This document shows, piece by piece, positions 45,330 to 55,000 of a stretch of 64,000 nt of DNA. Position 1 is the stretch's first letter, and each line of letters opens with the position of its first letter. The DNA lies in assembly GCA_964598425.1 (NCBI GenBank), contig CAZRBV010000003.1, forward strand, positions 1-64,000, written 5' to 3'. The notes beneath the pieces were generated by a model that made no database searches, was not told where the DNA came from, and was given only the letters and a program-made list of their open reading frames with translations. The translations under genes and the position numbers were made by a program. This DNA is from UBA12567 sp964598425 (GTDB lineage Bacteria; Planctomycetota; Phycisphaerae; Phycisphaerales; SM1A02).

Positions 45330-47174
45330 ATGTGGCGAACGAATGCAGCGTGTGTGGCGATTTTGACAGCGATGATGGCGATCGACACTGGGGCGTTTGC
45401 CCAGCCCGGTCCACCGCCGCCCAACGGTGGTGATGCCGCTCAGGGCGACCGCGATCGCGCTGGGCGACGTGGTGAAAGGGGAGATCGCGGCAATCGACGT
45501 GACCGCGGCGACCGGGGTGGTCGCTGGGGAAGCCCTCAGCAGGGGATTCTCGGCGGGCCGATGGGCCGAGTGAGCCAATCGATGTTCCGACCGGCGTATC
45601 TGACGAGGGACTCGATGGTCATTGGGGAGATCATCACGCTGGATGATGACCAGCAGGACATTATCGACATGCTCCTGGAGGACTACGACGAAACATTTCA
45701 AATGGCCGTCGAGGAAACACGCGCCGCGATGGACGATCTGGGGGAAGCCTCGGGTGTGGCCGATCTGGAGGCTGAGCGTATTGACGAGTTGCGGGGCCGC
45801 ATGGACTCCATGCGGGCTGAGATGCGGGAAGCCAGAGAAGCAGCCCGAGCAGAGCGGGAACAGGCCAAGCCAGATGGCGAGGCAGATGGACAGTCTGGCG
45901 AACGCGATACCGCCCGGTCCGAACGCAACGAATCCATTCGCAGCGAATTCCGTGAGCGAATGGGGGAAATCCGCGATGAGTTTCGAGAGGTTCGTCAAGC
46001 ACAATTGCAGTCGAATGAAATGCAGGACCTGATGGATGCGCAGCTGGACATCTTCAAGCGATTTGTTCGAGCCCGCGAGAGTATGTCGGCTGAGGTTGCC
46101 AGTGCGATTCAGGGAGTGCTGACCGAGCCGCAGCTCGCCGATTGGCCGGAAGTAGATCGACGCATCCGCAGGCTCCGGGAGCTTCCGCTGGGCAGACTGC
46201 AGGGCGAACGCACCGATCTGTGGCCGATTGTTGATGCGACGCTGCCGCAGATCGACGAGCCCCATGTCGAGGCGGTTCGCGATGTGATGGAGTCCTGGGA
46301 GTTGGATCTTGATGATGCGCTTCGCCGCCGCGCGGACTACGACAGCACCGCGAAGATTGCCTCCATCGAGGCGATGCAGGCCTCAGACTTTGACGCGCTG
46401 ATCAAGCTACTCAAGCAGCGCCAAATCAGGCACGAAGCCATTCGGGACGTGACGGATCTGACGATCGACTCCATTGCAGCTCAGTTGGATGGCGAAGTTG
46501 GTACTGACTTCCGCCGCCGTGCATTGGCAGCTGGATATGACCGGGTCTACCGAACCGGACGGGCGCAGCGGATCATTGAAGCGTCCTTGCAATTGGAAGG
46601 ACTGGACGAAGAAACCCTCGCAGCCATCGCGTCACTGCTTGAAGAGTGCACGGTGGCAATCGACGAGTTGAATGAAGACATTCTGAATACAGTCAGGCTT
46701 CACGAGGAACCGCGTGAGATGCGCTTTGTGCGCAGGATGCAGGCGCGGGAAGCTGGCGAGGACGATCGCTCGGAGGAGCAGGATCCGATACGAGTCGCTT
46801 TCGACGAACGTGACGAGTTGGAAAACGCTTTTCTTGAACGTCTCAAGGACCTTCTTGGTGAGGAGATGTTTGCGCAGCTCCCCGGCGCCAATCGCCGGGA
46901 TCGCGGTCGCGGCGGTTGGGGACGCGGCGGCCCAGGCGGTCAGGACGGTGGCGATCGTGAGGCGCGACGAGCCGAGTTCATGCAACGCTTCGATGAGAAT
47001 GGCGACGGCGAGATTGATGACGCCGAGCGTGAGAAGATTCGAAACTTCTTCCGGCAGATGCGGGAAGACGGCGGCTTTGAAGGTGGCCGTGGGCAGCGTG
47101 GCGGCGGCCGTGGTGGTCAGCGAGGCGGCGGGGGACCAGCGGGTGACGGCGGTGGAGGCCGAGGCGGCGCGTGA
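45330..47174 (+). CDS. exported helical protein with EF hand and Gly/Arg-rich termini
   Basis: Encodes about 614 aa. The ATG at 45330 follows AGGAGG and begins a signal peptide (MWRTNAACVAILTAMMAIDTGAFAQ). Residues 30-70 are Gly/Asp/Arg repeats. The long middle part is helical and charged (for example MDSMRAEMREAREAARAERE), predicted coiled coil. A single EF-hand loop (DENGDGEIDDAE) is near residue 562, and the C-terminus is a 40-residue GGRGG tail. The EF hand plus Gly-rich tail echoes the EF-hand protein of the divergent sigma operon. No enzyme motif is seen. It may be a calcium- or metal-binding envelope protein made in response to that sigma factor. Confidence 0.75.
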   Translation: MWRTNAACVAILTAMMAIDTGAFAQPGPPPPNGGDAAQGDRDRAGRRGERGDRGNRRDRGDRGGRWGSPQQGILGGPMGRVSQSMFRPAYLTRDSMVIGEIITLDDDQQDIIDMLLEDYDETFQMAVEETRAAMDDLGEASGVADLEAERIDELRGRMDSMRAEMREAREAARAEREQAKPDGEADGQSGERDTARSERNESIRSEFRERMGEIRDEFREVRQAQLQSNEMQDLMDAQLDIFKRFVRARESMSAEVASAIQGVLTEPQLADWPEVDRRIRRLRELPLGRLQGERTDLWPIVDATLPQIDEPHVEAVRDVMESWELDLDDALRRRADYDSTAKIASIEAMQASDFDALIKLLKQRQIRHEAIRDVTDLTIDSIAAQLDGEVGTDFRRRALAAGYDRVYRTGRAQRIIEASLQLEGLDEETLAAIASLLEECTVAIDELNEDILNTVRLHEEPREMRFVRRMQAREAGEDDRSEEQDPIRVAFDERDELENAFLERLKDLLGEEMFAQLPGANRRDRGRGGWGRGGPGGQDGGDREARRAEFMQRFDENGDGEIDDAEREKIRNFFRQMREDGGFEGGRGQRGGGRGGQRGGGGPAGDGGGGRGGA

Positions 47175-47278
47175 GGTTGGCTGTGCAGCGGCAATGGGTA
47201 CTCCGCCACGATGCCGTGTTTTCAAGCTCGGCTGCGCCTCTCAATCCGGGCTGATTGCTGAGTGAGCCGTTCGGCCGT

Positions 47279-48607
47279 ATGGTTGTACTGATGATGTGGA
47301 GTACCACAATTCTTGCTGTGTCTGTGTGCGCACACAGCGCGAGCCCTCTCCTCGATTCGCTCGCCAGCAATGGTTCTCGAGTGGACGCCACGTTTCGGCA
47401 AGGGGCAACAGACCGGACCATCACGCTGAACCAGATGCTGCCGCTGAGCCGCGACTGCCGGATCGAGGTAGCGGGCGCCGATGTGAATAGGCCTGCTCGG
47501 ATCGAAAATCGGCGTTACTGGCAGGCACCGCTGGATGATGGTTTGGTGTTTCTGAGCAGTGGATCTGACGGTGCCCGTGGGTGGATTCGGCGGCACGGTG
47601 AGTTTCGCCGTGTGACGGTTGTGGGGGACATTCTTCTGGAGGGCGATGCCGCTGCCGGACTTGACGCTCGGCTGCCATGCGGCGGGCGCCCGCCGCTTGA
47701 GCCACCACAGCCGGTCATGTTGCCGGAGCGTCGGGCCGCGCGAAATCAGGCGCCGCGTGGCGGCTGCCGGCAGGTACAAATTGCCTTTGACTCAGATTGG
47801 GAACTCACCAACGATGTCTTTGGCGGTGATCCCGATGCCGCTGCGGCCTACATCGTGGAGTTGGCTGTAGCGGTCTCGGTGATCTACTCCGCGGACCTCG
47901 ATGTCGCCTTGCAGATCGCATATGTGCGAACGTGGGCTGACGCATCGGATCCCTATGATCCAACTGAGCAGGATGATGACCTGCTGGATCAGTTTCGAGC
48001 CGAGTGGATCGCGAATGACCCGGAACCTGACCGGCATCTTGCGCATCTGCTCTCAGGTTCGCATTCGCCAGCAAGTTCTGGTTTGGCATGGCGGGGTTCC
48101 GCCTGCCAGGCTCACGGGTACTCGTACGCATCGGGCATCGATGGGAGCTTTGCGAATCCTCCGCCCGCGAACTCGTGGAACATCTGGGACTTGCTTGTGG
48201 TATCGCACGAGGTAGGGCACAATCTCGGGGCTCGTCACACGCATGAAATGTCGCCGCCTGTCGACGGGTGTGGATCGGGCGATTGCAGCGGCGCATGGGG
48301 CGGCACGATCATGTCGTATTGTCACACATGCGCGCCCCATTACTACAGCAACATCTCGATGGAGTTTCACTCGCGAGTGCAAGCTGACATAGAGTCACTT
48401 CTATCCGCCATCGAGGGTGGGAGTTGTGATTTTTCACAGTCAGTGTCAACGGACATCGACGGCAGCGGTGCGGTGGATCGGGGTGACTTGATGCTGCTCA
48501 TCAGCGAGTTCGGTTCATGCGGGACTTGCGGGTGCCTGTCGGATGTGGATGGATCAGGCGTTGTTGACGTTTTTGATCTGTTGCAGGTACTTCAAGAGTG
48601 GGGGTAG
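47279..48607 (+). CDS. exported metzincin (M12-like) zinc protease with dockerin
   Basis: Encodes about 442 aa from the ATG at 47279 (an alternative ATG is at 47291), with signal peptide MMWSTTILAVSVCAHSAS. A propeptide-like region covers about 30-160. The extended zinc motif SHEVGHNLGARHTHE (HExxHxxGxxH) is near residue 310, and the Met-turn is GTIMSYCHTCAPHYYSN, so this is a metzincin related to the reprolysin-like M12 group. Two dockerin loops (DIDGSGAVDRGDLML and DVDGSGVVDVFDLL) end in EWG. It is the third exported endopeptidase of a different clan in the window. Confidence 0.88.
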   Translation: MVVLMMWSTTILAVSVCAHSASPLLDSLASNGSRVDATFRQGATDRTITLNQMLPLSRDCRIEVAGADVNRPARIENRRYWQAPLDDGLVFLSSGSDGARGWIRRHGEFRRVTVVGDILLEGDAAAGLDARLPCGGRPPLEPPQPVMLPERRAARNQAPRGGCRQVQIAFDSDWELTNDVFGGDPDAAAAYIVELAVAVSVIYSADLDVALQIAYVRTWADASDPYDPTEQDDDLLDQFRAEWIANDPEPDRHLAHLLSGSHSPASSGLAWRGSACQAHGYSYASGIDGSFANPPPANSWNIWDLLVVSHEVGHNLGARHTHEMSPPVDGCGSGDCSGAWGGTIMSYCHTCAPHYYSNISMEFHSRVQADIESLLSAIEGGSCDFSQSVSTDIDGSGAVDRGDLMLLISEFGSCGTCGCLSDVDGSGVVDVFDLLQVLQEWG

Positions 48608-48661
48608 CGGAGTGTTTCAGCGAGCCGTCAGGACGTACCGTCGTTGTACGGTCTGATCGCT

Positions 48662-49411
48662 TCAGGCGGCGGGCGGCTGCTGCTCGGCACCAAACTTCGC
48701 CACCGCCTTTTTTGCGATTGATGCGATGATCGCAAGCGCGATGAGCAGCGTCACGATGCCTCCGGCAAGGATCCAGGGACCGGGCCCTTCTGTCACGAAG
48801 GACTGCAGATCCTCCGCCCCAGATGCGGCCCCCGCTGCTGCGAGCCCGACGATGATTGCCGTACGAGGCGTCATTCCAACCGCAGCACCGAGAAGGTGTA
48901 TGCCAAGCCTGACTCCGCAGGCAGCAAGAACGAGATTCGTGAGCGCAAAGGGTGAATTCGGTGGGATACGAATCAAGGTGACGATGCCCGACGTCCGCCA
49001 GAACCCACCTCCAATGAGTGCTCGCCTGATGATGCTTGCGTGTGGGTGCCGTTCGATTGCTCGCTCAACGCGGTGTTGTGAAACAAGTCGGGCGGTGAGC
49101 CATCCGACGAGCGCACCGCCAACAAATCCTCCAAGTGCTGCGGCCAATCCGACGCTGAGCCCAAACACCCATCCACCGACAACTGCCTGGGCATAGGTTG
49201 GAAGAAGGCCGAGCCCGCTGGTGATGGCGAAGATGAGCGCAAACACGACGGGGCCACTGGTGCCGAGAGACACGAGCCAATCGGATGCCATACTGAGCTT
49301 TGCCAGGAGAAGGAATCCGAGCAGTGCCGGGCAAACCAGCCAAAGGGCCGCCAGAGCGCCTGCAGGTCCGAGATCGCGGAAGTCGGCTCGCTTCGTATCT
49401 GGGTCGGTCAT
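48662..49411 (-). CDS. VTT-domain (TVP38/TMEM64, DedA-like) membrane protein
   Basis: Encodes 249 aa with about six hydrophobic segments. The family core is present: LLPTYAQAVVGGWVFGLSVG and GALVGWLTARLVSQHRVERA, plus TLIRIPPNSPFALTNLVLAA (the re-entrant F/L-x-P-x-x-P-F type motif). VTT proteins are linked to lipid scrambling or undecaprenyl-phosphate recycling. It is the last gene of a three-gene unit with 4-bp ATGA overlaps. Confidence 0.85.
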   Translation of the reverse strand: MTDPDTKRADFRDLGPAGALAALWLVCPALLGFLLLAKLSMASDWLVSLGTSGPVVFALIFAITSGLGLLPTYAQAVVGGWVFGLSVGLAAALGGFVGGALVGWLTARLVSQHRVERAIERHPHASIIRRALIGGGFWRTSGIVTLIRIPPNSPFALTNLVLAACGVRLGIHLLGAAVGMTPRTAIIVGLAAAGAASGAEDLQSFVTEGPGPWILAGGIVTLLIALAIIASIAKKAVAKFGAEQQPPAA

Positions 49412-50241
49412 GATGATGAATTGTCCGGTGTGTACTCAACCAGCTGTCTCAGTGCCTTGAGGTCAACCTTGGCGGTTGCGCCGTCGACAGTGTCGTCCAG
49501 CTCCGCGGCGATCATGGCAGCGAGGAACAGCAATCCGTCGACAGAAGGGTGCAGTTGATCATATTGAAGGTATGACGCATCACTCGGCCACGGCGTGGTG
49601 TCGACGGTGAGTGCGGCGCCGTCTTGCAGCGACTCCATCGTGGCGGCCAGGGGCAGGAGCGTGACGTTGTCCCGCTCGGTGGCCCACGCAGCGATCTCTC
49701 CATTCAGGGTCTTCAAGGCCCGGTCTGAGGGGACCTGGGCAGCGCTGAGAAGTGAGAGTGGTTCAACATCAGCGGCGTCGGAGACATCTGGCAGATCTCC
49801 GATCAGCAGGGGTACTTTCAGACGATCCAGCTGCGCGAGTCCTCGCTCAAGCATGGCGAGTCGAATCTCCACCTCGTCCTGACCCGCGCGGGATTGTGGA
49901 AGGTGTCCATACGCATACCAGAAAAGAAAGTCGATGCCGACGACGACATCCGGATTCTCCTTGATGGCGGCAGTCACCTCGGCTGAGCCAGTGGCCAGCG
50001 GATTACTGAAGAACATGGCATCGACGTGCCGCGAAATGTCCGCGTTGTCGTGGCCGAGTGACGCTTCGAGGGCAGCCGCGAGATCGAGGTGACGGTGGTG
50101 GATTGGTGGTGTCTCGCTTGGCTCTACTGCAACGACGACGCCCCAACCGGCGGACGCACTTGCGCCGATGACGGCTACTTCAATCGGCGGCTCGGCCGCG
50201 ATTGACGTTGCAATCAGTACCAGGGATTCGATCACACTCAT
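49408..50241 (-). CDS. exported SGNH/GDSL-like hydrolase
   Basis: Encodes about 277 aa from the ATG at 50241 (signal peptide MSVIESLVLIATSIAAEPP). SGNH features are VAVIGASASAGWG (block I, nucleophilic Ser), VVVGIDFLFWYAYG, and YDQLHPSVDGLLFLA (block V, Asp/His). The family includes lipases, esterases and carbohydrate deacetylases. It overlaps both neighbours by 4 bp (ATGA), so it is translated together with an RNA-methyltransferase-like gene and a VTT membrane gene, a combination without an obvious common pathway. Confidence 0.75.
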   Translation of the reverse strand: MSVIESLVLIATSIAAEPPIEVAVIGASASAGWGVVVAVEPSETPPIHHRHLDLAAALEASLGHDNADISRHVDAMFFSNPLATGSAEVTAAIKENPDVVVGIDFLFWYAYGHLPQSRAGQDEVEIRLAMLERGLAQLDRLKVPLLIGDLPDVSDAADVEPLSLLSAAQVPSDRALKTLNGEIAAWATERDNVTLLPLAATMESLQDGAALTVDTTPWPSDASYLQYDQLHPSVDGLLFLAAMIAAELDDTVDGATAKVDLKALRQLVEYTPDNSSS

Positions 50242-51419
50242 GCGTCGCTGGATGTCCGTTCTCGGGAGCCTTGCCACAGTTCATAGCCGAGCAGTCTGGC
50301 ATCGACGCTGGCGTGTTTGAAGGGTACGCGGCATGATGTTCGAAGCCCGACTGCCTTGGCCAGTTCGAGGTTGCCCGTGAAAATCCAGCCGGACCACCCC
50401 CCGCACCGCTGCTTGAAGAAGTCGCCCATCCGGGTATACGTCTTCCGGAGGCCTGCCTCTTCTCCCAACCGTAATCCGTACTCGGGGTGCAGAATGATGA
50501 TTCCCGAATCGCCCGGCAGTGGAGTCTCGGCGAAGTCGCAGACGCTTGTGTCGATGAGATGCGCGACGCCTGCGGTTTCGGCATTCTTCCGCGTGGCCTC
50601 GATTGCAGTCGGATCGATGTCGTTGGCGATGATCACGGAATTGGACGCGCTGGCGTGTCGGGACCTCCGGGGAGTCAGTTCTCGCCTGATAGAGTCGTAC
50701 TGTCCGCGGTCATAGCCGAGGAGGTGTTGGAATCCGAATCGGGTGCGAAGCAGTCCCGGCGGCCTGCCTGTGGCCATCAGCGCAGCCTCGATCGCGAGCG
50801 TCCCGCTGCCGCACATGGGGATGACGAGTGCCGCGTCACCGCAATAGCCGGTCCGCATCAGAATGGCTGCAGCGAGTGTTTCGCGGAGGGGAGCGTGATG
50901 CGGCATTTTGCGATAGCCGCGATCAGAGAGCTTCTCGCCAGATGTGTCGATCCATATCTGGGCTGTATCACCGTGCCAGTGCAGATGAATAACGACGCCA
51001 TTCCGGAGCGGTCCCGAATCAGGGCGGCGGCCGTGGACCGTGCGGATCCGATCCACGATGGCGTCCTTGAGCCTGAGGTTGGCGAACATCGTGTTGTCGA
51101 TGCTTGGATGCCTGATGGTCGACGTGACGCTGAGGTAGCCGTCACGTGGGATGATCTCCTCCCAGGGAATCTCTCCTGCGCCACGTTCCAGCTGATCGGG
51201 GTGGTGGCACGGAAAGGAGTCAAGCAGGTACAGCACTCGCATGGCGACTCTGGAGAGCAGATTGAGCCGAATGGATTCGAGCATGTCTCCGTGAAGTTCG
51301 ACGCCGGTGCGGTCACTCACAACGACCGATCTGCCAAGTCGGTCCATTTCGGCGGCAAGCATGTCGTGCTGGCCGTGGGCGCAGGTCAATCGAAGTGTCG
51401 ATGTCTGTGTGAAGTCCAT
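50238..51419 (-). CDS. RlmL-like THUMP/SAM-dependent RNA methyltransferase with altered motif IV
   Basis: Encodes about 393 aa from the ATG at 51419. The N-terminal third is a THUMP/ferredoxin-like region ending HGDTAQIWIDTSGEKLSDRG. The methyltransferase fold follows: ALVIPMCGSGTLAIEAALMA (SAM site), VIIANDIDPTAIEATRKNAE and LIDTSVCDFAETP. The target-base motif, usually NPPYG, is HPEYG here (IIILHPEYGLRLG). The family methylates guanine N2 in 23S rRNA, and DNA/RNA-adenine relatives share the motif. The substitution makes catalytic ability uncertain. It is first of a three-gene overlapping unit and divergent from arfB. Confidence 0.8.
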   Translation of the reverse strand: MDFTQTSTLRLTCAHGQHDMLAAEMDRLGRSVVVSDRTGVELHGDMLESIRLNLLSRVAMRVLYLLDSFPCHHPDQLERGAGEIPWEEIIPRDGYLSVTSTIRHPSIDNTMFANLRLKDAIVDRIRTVHGRRPDSGPLRNGVVIHLHWHGDTAQIWIDTSGEKLSDRGYRKMPHHAPLRETLAAAILMRTGYCGDAALVIPMCGSGTLAIEAALMATGRPPGLLRTRFGFQHLLGYDRGQYDSIRRELTPRRSRHASASNSVIIANDIDPTAIEATRKNAETAGVAHLIDTSVCDFAETPLPGDSGIIILHPEYGLRLGEEAGLRKTYTRMGDFFKQRCGGWSGWIFTGNLELAKAVGLRTSCRVPFKHASVDARLLGYELWQGSRERTSSDA

Positions 51420-51548
51420 GAGAAGCGGCGTGGTGCTCGTTGGTGCTGGTGAGACCCTTTGAAGGCGAGGGGCCTGGCGGGTCGATGAAGGCAAGGCGTT
51501 GGGGGGATCAGTGCGGAGTATCGCAGGTAGCGAACTGGCGGGCGAAGG

Positions 51549-51980
51549 ATGGACGACCTTGTCATCAACAAACGGCTGACGATTCCGGGGAAAGACCTCC
51601 GAATGACCACCTCAACCGCCAGTGGCCCCGGAGGGCAGCATGTCAATCGCGTACAGACGCGCGTCACCGTGCTGCTGGACATCGAGTCATGTGAAGCTTT
51701 GGGGGATGCCCGTCGGCGGTTGCTCCGAAGCCGGCTTGCTCACCGAATTGGCCGCGATGGCACCATTCGAGTCGTGTGTGGTCGGCACCGTAGCCAGCGG
51801 GACAATATCGCTGAGGCCTGTGATCGACTCGTTTCTCTGATTCAGGAGGGGCTGGCTCCGGTGAAGACTCGGCGGGCAACGCGGCCAACGAGGGCCAGCA
51901 AGATCCGCCGCAGGGAGGCGAAAGGGAGGCAGGGCCGGAAAAAGGAGGATCGCGGCTGGTCGTGGGATCGTGGATCATGA
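51549..51980 (+). CDS. arfB: ArfB/YaeJ-type peptidyl-tRNA hydrolase for stalled ribosomes
   Basis: Encodes 143 aa. The catalytic GGQ loop is in STASGPGGQHVNRVQTRV (near residue 30). The basic C-terminal tail (KTRRATRPTRASKIRRREAK) is the part that enters the empty mRNA channel. Length and architecture match ArfB (about 140 aa), which releases nascent chains on ribosomes lacking a stop codon. It stands alone, divergent from the RlmL-like gene. Confidence 0.9.
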   Translation: MDDLVINKRLTIPGKDLRMTTSTASGPGGQHVNRVQTRVTVLLDIESCEALGDARRRLLRSRLAHRIGRDGTIRVVCGRHRSQRDNIAEACDRLVSLIQEGLAPVKTRRATRPTRASKIRRREAKGRQGRKKEDRGWSWDRGS

Positions 51981-52089
51981 GCACCCGCGGGAGACACTCG
52001 CAGAGCCGGTTTTTCAATGGATTCTTCGGGTCGGTTGCACATGGGGGCGTTCGCCCACATACTCGGTAGATACAGGGAACGTATATCTC

Positions 52090-55000
52090 ATGAATATTGC
52101 ACCATCGATTGCGGGGCTTGGAGTGCTGATTGCTGTTGGGACGTTGGCGGCGGACCAGGCTTCTCTTCCCGCCATCAGCCAACTCGTAGAACTCCCCGGA
52201 TCCTCTGCGGGTCTTGCCCACGGGGCAGCTGTGGCTGTTGCTGGCGATCTTGTGGCCATTGGGCGTCCGGTGGATGCTGGCGGTCCGGTTGGCGGCGCCG
52301 TCGACGTCTATCAGCGGGTTGCCGGGGAAGCAACGCTTGACGGGCTGCCTTGGTCATGGGAATTCTTGTGCCGCTTGGCGCCCGAATCTCCCGAGGCGGG
52401 GAGTCGATTCGGCTCATCGGTCGATGTCGATGGCACGACGATTGTGGTCGGCGCCTGGAGTGACGATCGTGGCGGCGTCAATGCGGGCGCAGCCTGGGTC
52501 TTTGAGATTCCCGACAGCCCGGGTGCTGTCATCACCTCGAACACGATGTTGTCGCCGCTTGGTCACATGGAGGGCGACTATTTCGGATGGGATGTCGCAA
52601 TCGAAGGTGACGTGGTCGTGGTTGGTGGCTGGGGCGCAGATATTGACTCGCCGGATGACCACGCTGGTGCCGCGTGGGTGTTCGAACGCGAGCCCGATGG
52701 CACCTTTCTTGAGCAGGCCAAGCTGACGGCCGGGCCGCATGCCGAGGCTGGCGCCCGTTTCGGATCTTCCGTGTGCGCCTATGGCGGACTTGTTGCGGTG
52801 GGTGAACCCGACCAGTCAGCTGGCGGTGCTGTCTACCTGTTTCACGGCGATGAGTGGCACATGCTGCAGCAGATCGTGAATCCGGACGGACACGCCGGGG
52901 ATGAGTTTGGCGCGGCGATCAGTTTTGCTGAATCTGATGATGGCGACGAACCAACTGGTCTGCTGGTGGGTGCACCGGGTGATGGAGAGTTGGGTGATCT
53001 GGCAGGGGCAGTCTGGCTCTTTGACATGATTGGCGATGCGGCCGATGTGGATTCGCCGCAGAAAGAGCTCTCCCCGAGCGGTGGTCCGTGGCATCAGGCT
53101 GGGGTGAGCGTGGTCGGCATCGCGCGGCCCTGGGAGGGCGATGGCGAAGACGCAGATGGGGGCGGTGAAGGGGAAGCGGAAGGCATACCGTTTCTCTACG
53201 GATCACCCGGATGGATTGCCCCGGGTGATCTCGTGGGGAGCGGCGCCCTCATGGTCAATCACGGCTCTCAGGAAGATGGCCAGCCGCTCGCGGAGCGGGT
53301 TGACTTGCCCCGAATTGCTGGCGGTGGACTCGGCGCATCGTTGGATGCGAGCGTATCGGTCGTTCCGAACTGGGGGATTGATACTGCCACAGTTGTTGTC
53401 GGTGACCCGATTCGGGATGGTGGATCTGGCGGCGTCACGCTGCTCGATGTGCCGATTGGTGCTGATTACGATTGCGATCACAATCACCGGCTCGACGTCA
53501 TGGAGATGTTGTTGGAGCCGGGCCTGCACGACTGTGACTCAGACGGAACGCATGATGCCTGTCAGCTGAATCACGATCCCTGGTTGGACTGCGACGGCAA
53601 TGCGATTCTTGATACCTGTGATATCGCCTCCGATCCGTCCGGCATGGACTGCGACGGCGACGGCATACTCGATGCCTGTCAGGTCAATCCAGAGAACGAC
53701 TGCAACGGTGATGGCGTACTCGATGTGTGCCAGATCGATGCCGGAAATGACTGCAATGACGATGGTGTTCTGGATTCCTGTCAGATAGATGGCGGCAGTG
53801 ACTGTGATGGTGACGGCACGATTGATGTGTGCCAGATCGATTCGTCAAACGACTGCAATGGCGACGGCGTGCTCGATGTCTGCCAGAGTGGCTCGATGGA
53901 CGACTGTGACAGCAATGGACTTCCTGACATCTGCGAGATCTTCGACACGCCTTCATTGGACTGCGACGGCAACGGCGGTCTCGACGTGTGCCAGATTGCC
54001 AATGATCCGGAGGGTCAGGATTGCGATGCCAATGGCGAACTTGATGTCTGTCAATTGGCTGCGAATCCTGAAGACGACTGCGATGGCAACGGTGTACTCG
54101 ATGCATGCCAGCTCCCGGATGGCGATCCCGGCTCGGCCGACTGGATGGTGGAGCAATTTGTCGGCGGTATCGATTTGTACGGCCTGGGCGTTCGGCTGAC
54201 ACCGCTTCCCGGTGGGCCACCTCACTGGGGTCTTTGTACTGTGGCCGCATACGATGTGTGGCTCGACCCAGCCGGGCATACGCCGCTGACCATGACCGAC
54301 GATGACTCACAGCTGGTGCCTCTGCCCTTTGCGTTCGATTTTGGTGGACTCATCTGGAACGAGGTTTGGGTTGGGAGTAACGGATACGTGACATTTGGTC
54401 AGGCCGACTCTTCATATGGGGAGTCGCAGTCCATGCACTTCAGCCTGCCGCGGATCAGTGCCCTGTTTGACGACCTGGATCCAAGCCAGGGTGGCCAGGT
54501 GCTGCATGGCATCGGCCCGGCTGGTTCCTTCGTCGTGTCATGGGTGAGCGTGCCGGAGTATGAGATTCCGGAGAGCGAAAACACGCTGCAGCTTGTGCTG
54601 CATCCGGATGGGGCCATTGAAATGTCATGGCCGACATTGTCGGCGCCCACTGGAATTGTTGGGCCTTCGTTCGGTGGTGGTATTCCGCAGCCATTTACGA
54701 TGACGGATCTGTCGAATGCATTTGATTGCGTGCCGCGTCCAGTGGCTCCGCAAGGTGACTGTGATCAAAGCGGCGAGCTCGATGTGTGCGAGGCTGTGCC
54801 CGTGGGCGAGCCACTCTGGGCGTCGGAGCACTTTCTTGGTGACTTTGATCTTTCGTATCAGAAGGTCACGTACACGCCCACCAATTCCACCGAGCCACCG
54901 TTCTGGCAAGTGTGCTCAGAGGCAGTGAGTGGTCTCCCGTATGCGCTGGTTGAGCCGACGTTGCTTCCGTTGCAGGATGACGAATCTGTTCAAGTGCCGA

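Noticed and set aside
53520..54130. Regularly spaced repeats that could suggest CRISPR
   Set aside because: Units are in-frame protein repeats (DCxGDGxLDxCQ) with synonymous variation and no unique spacers.
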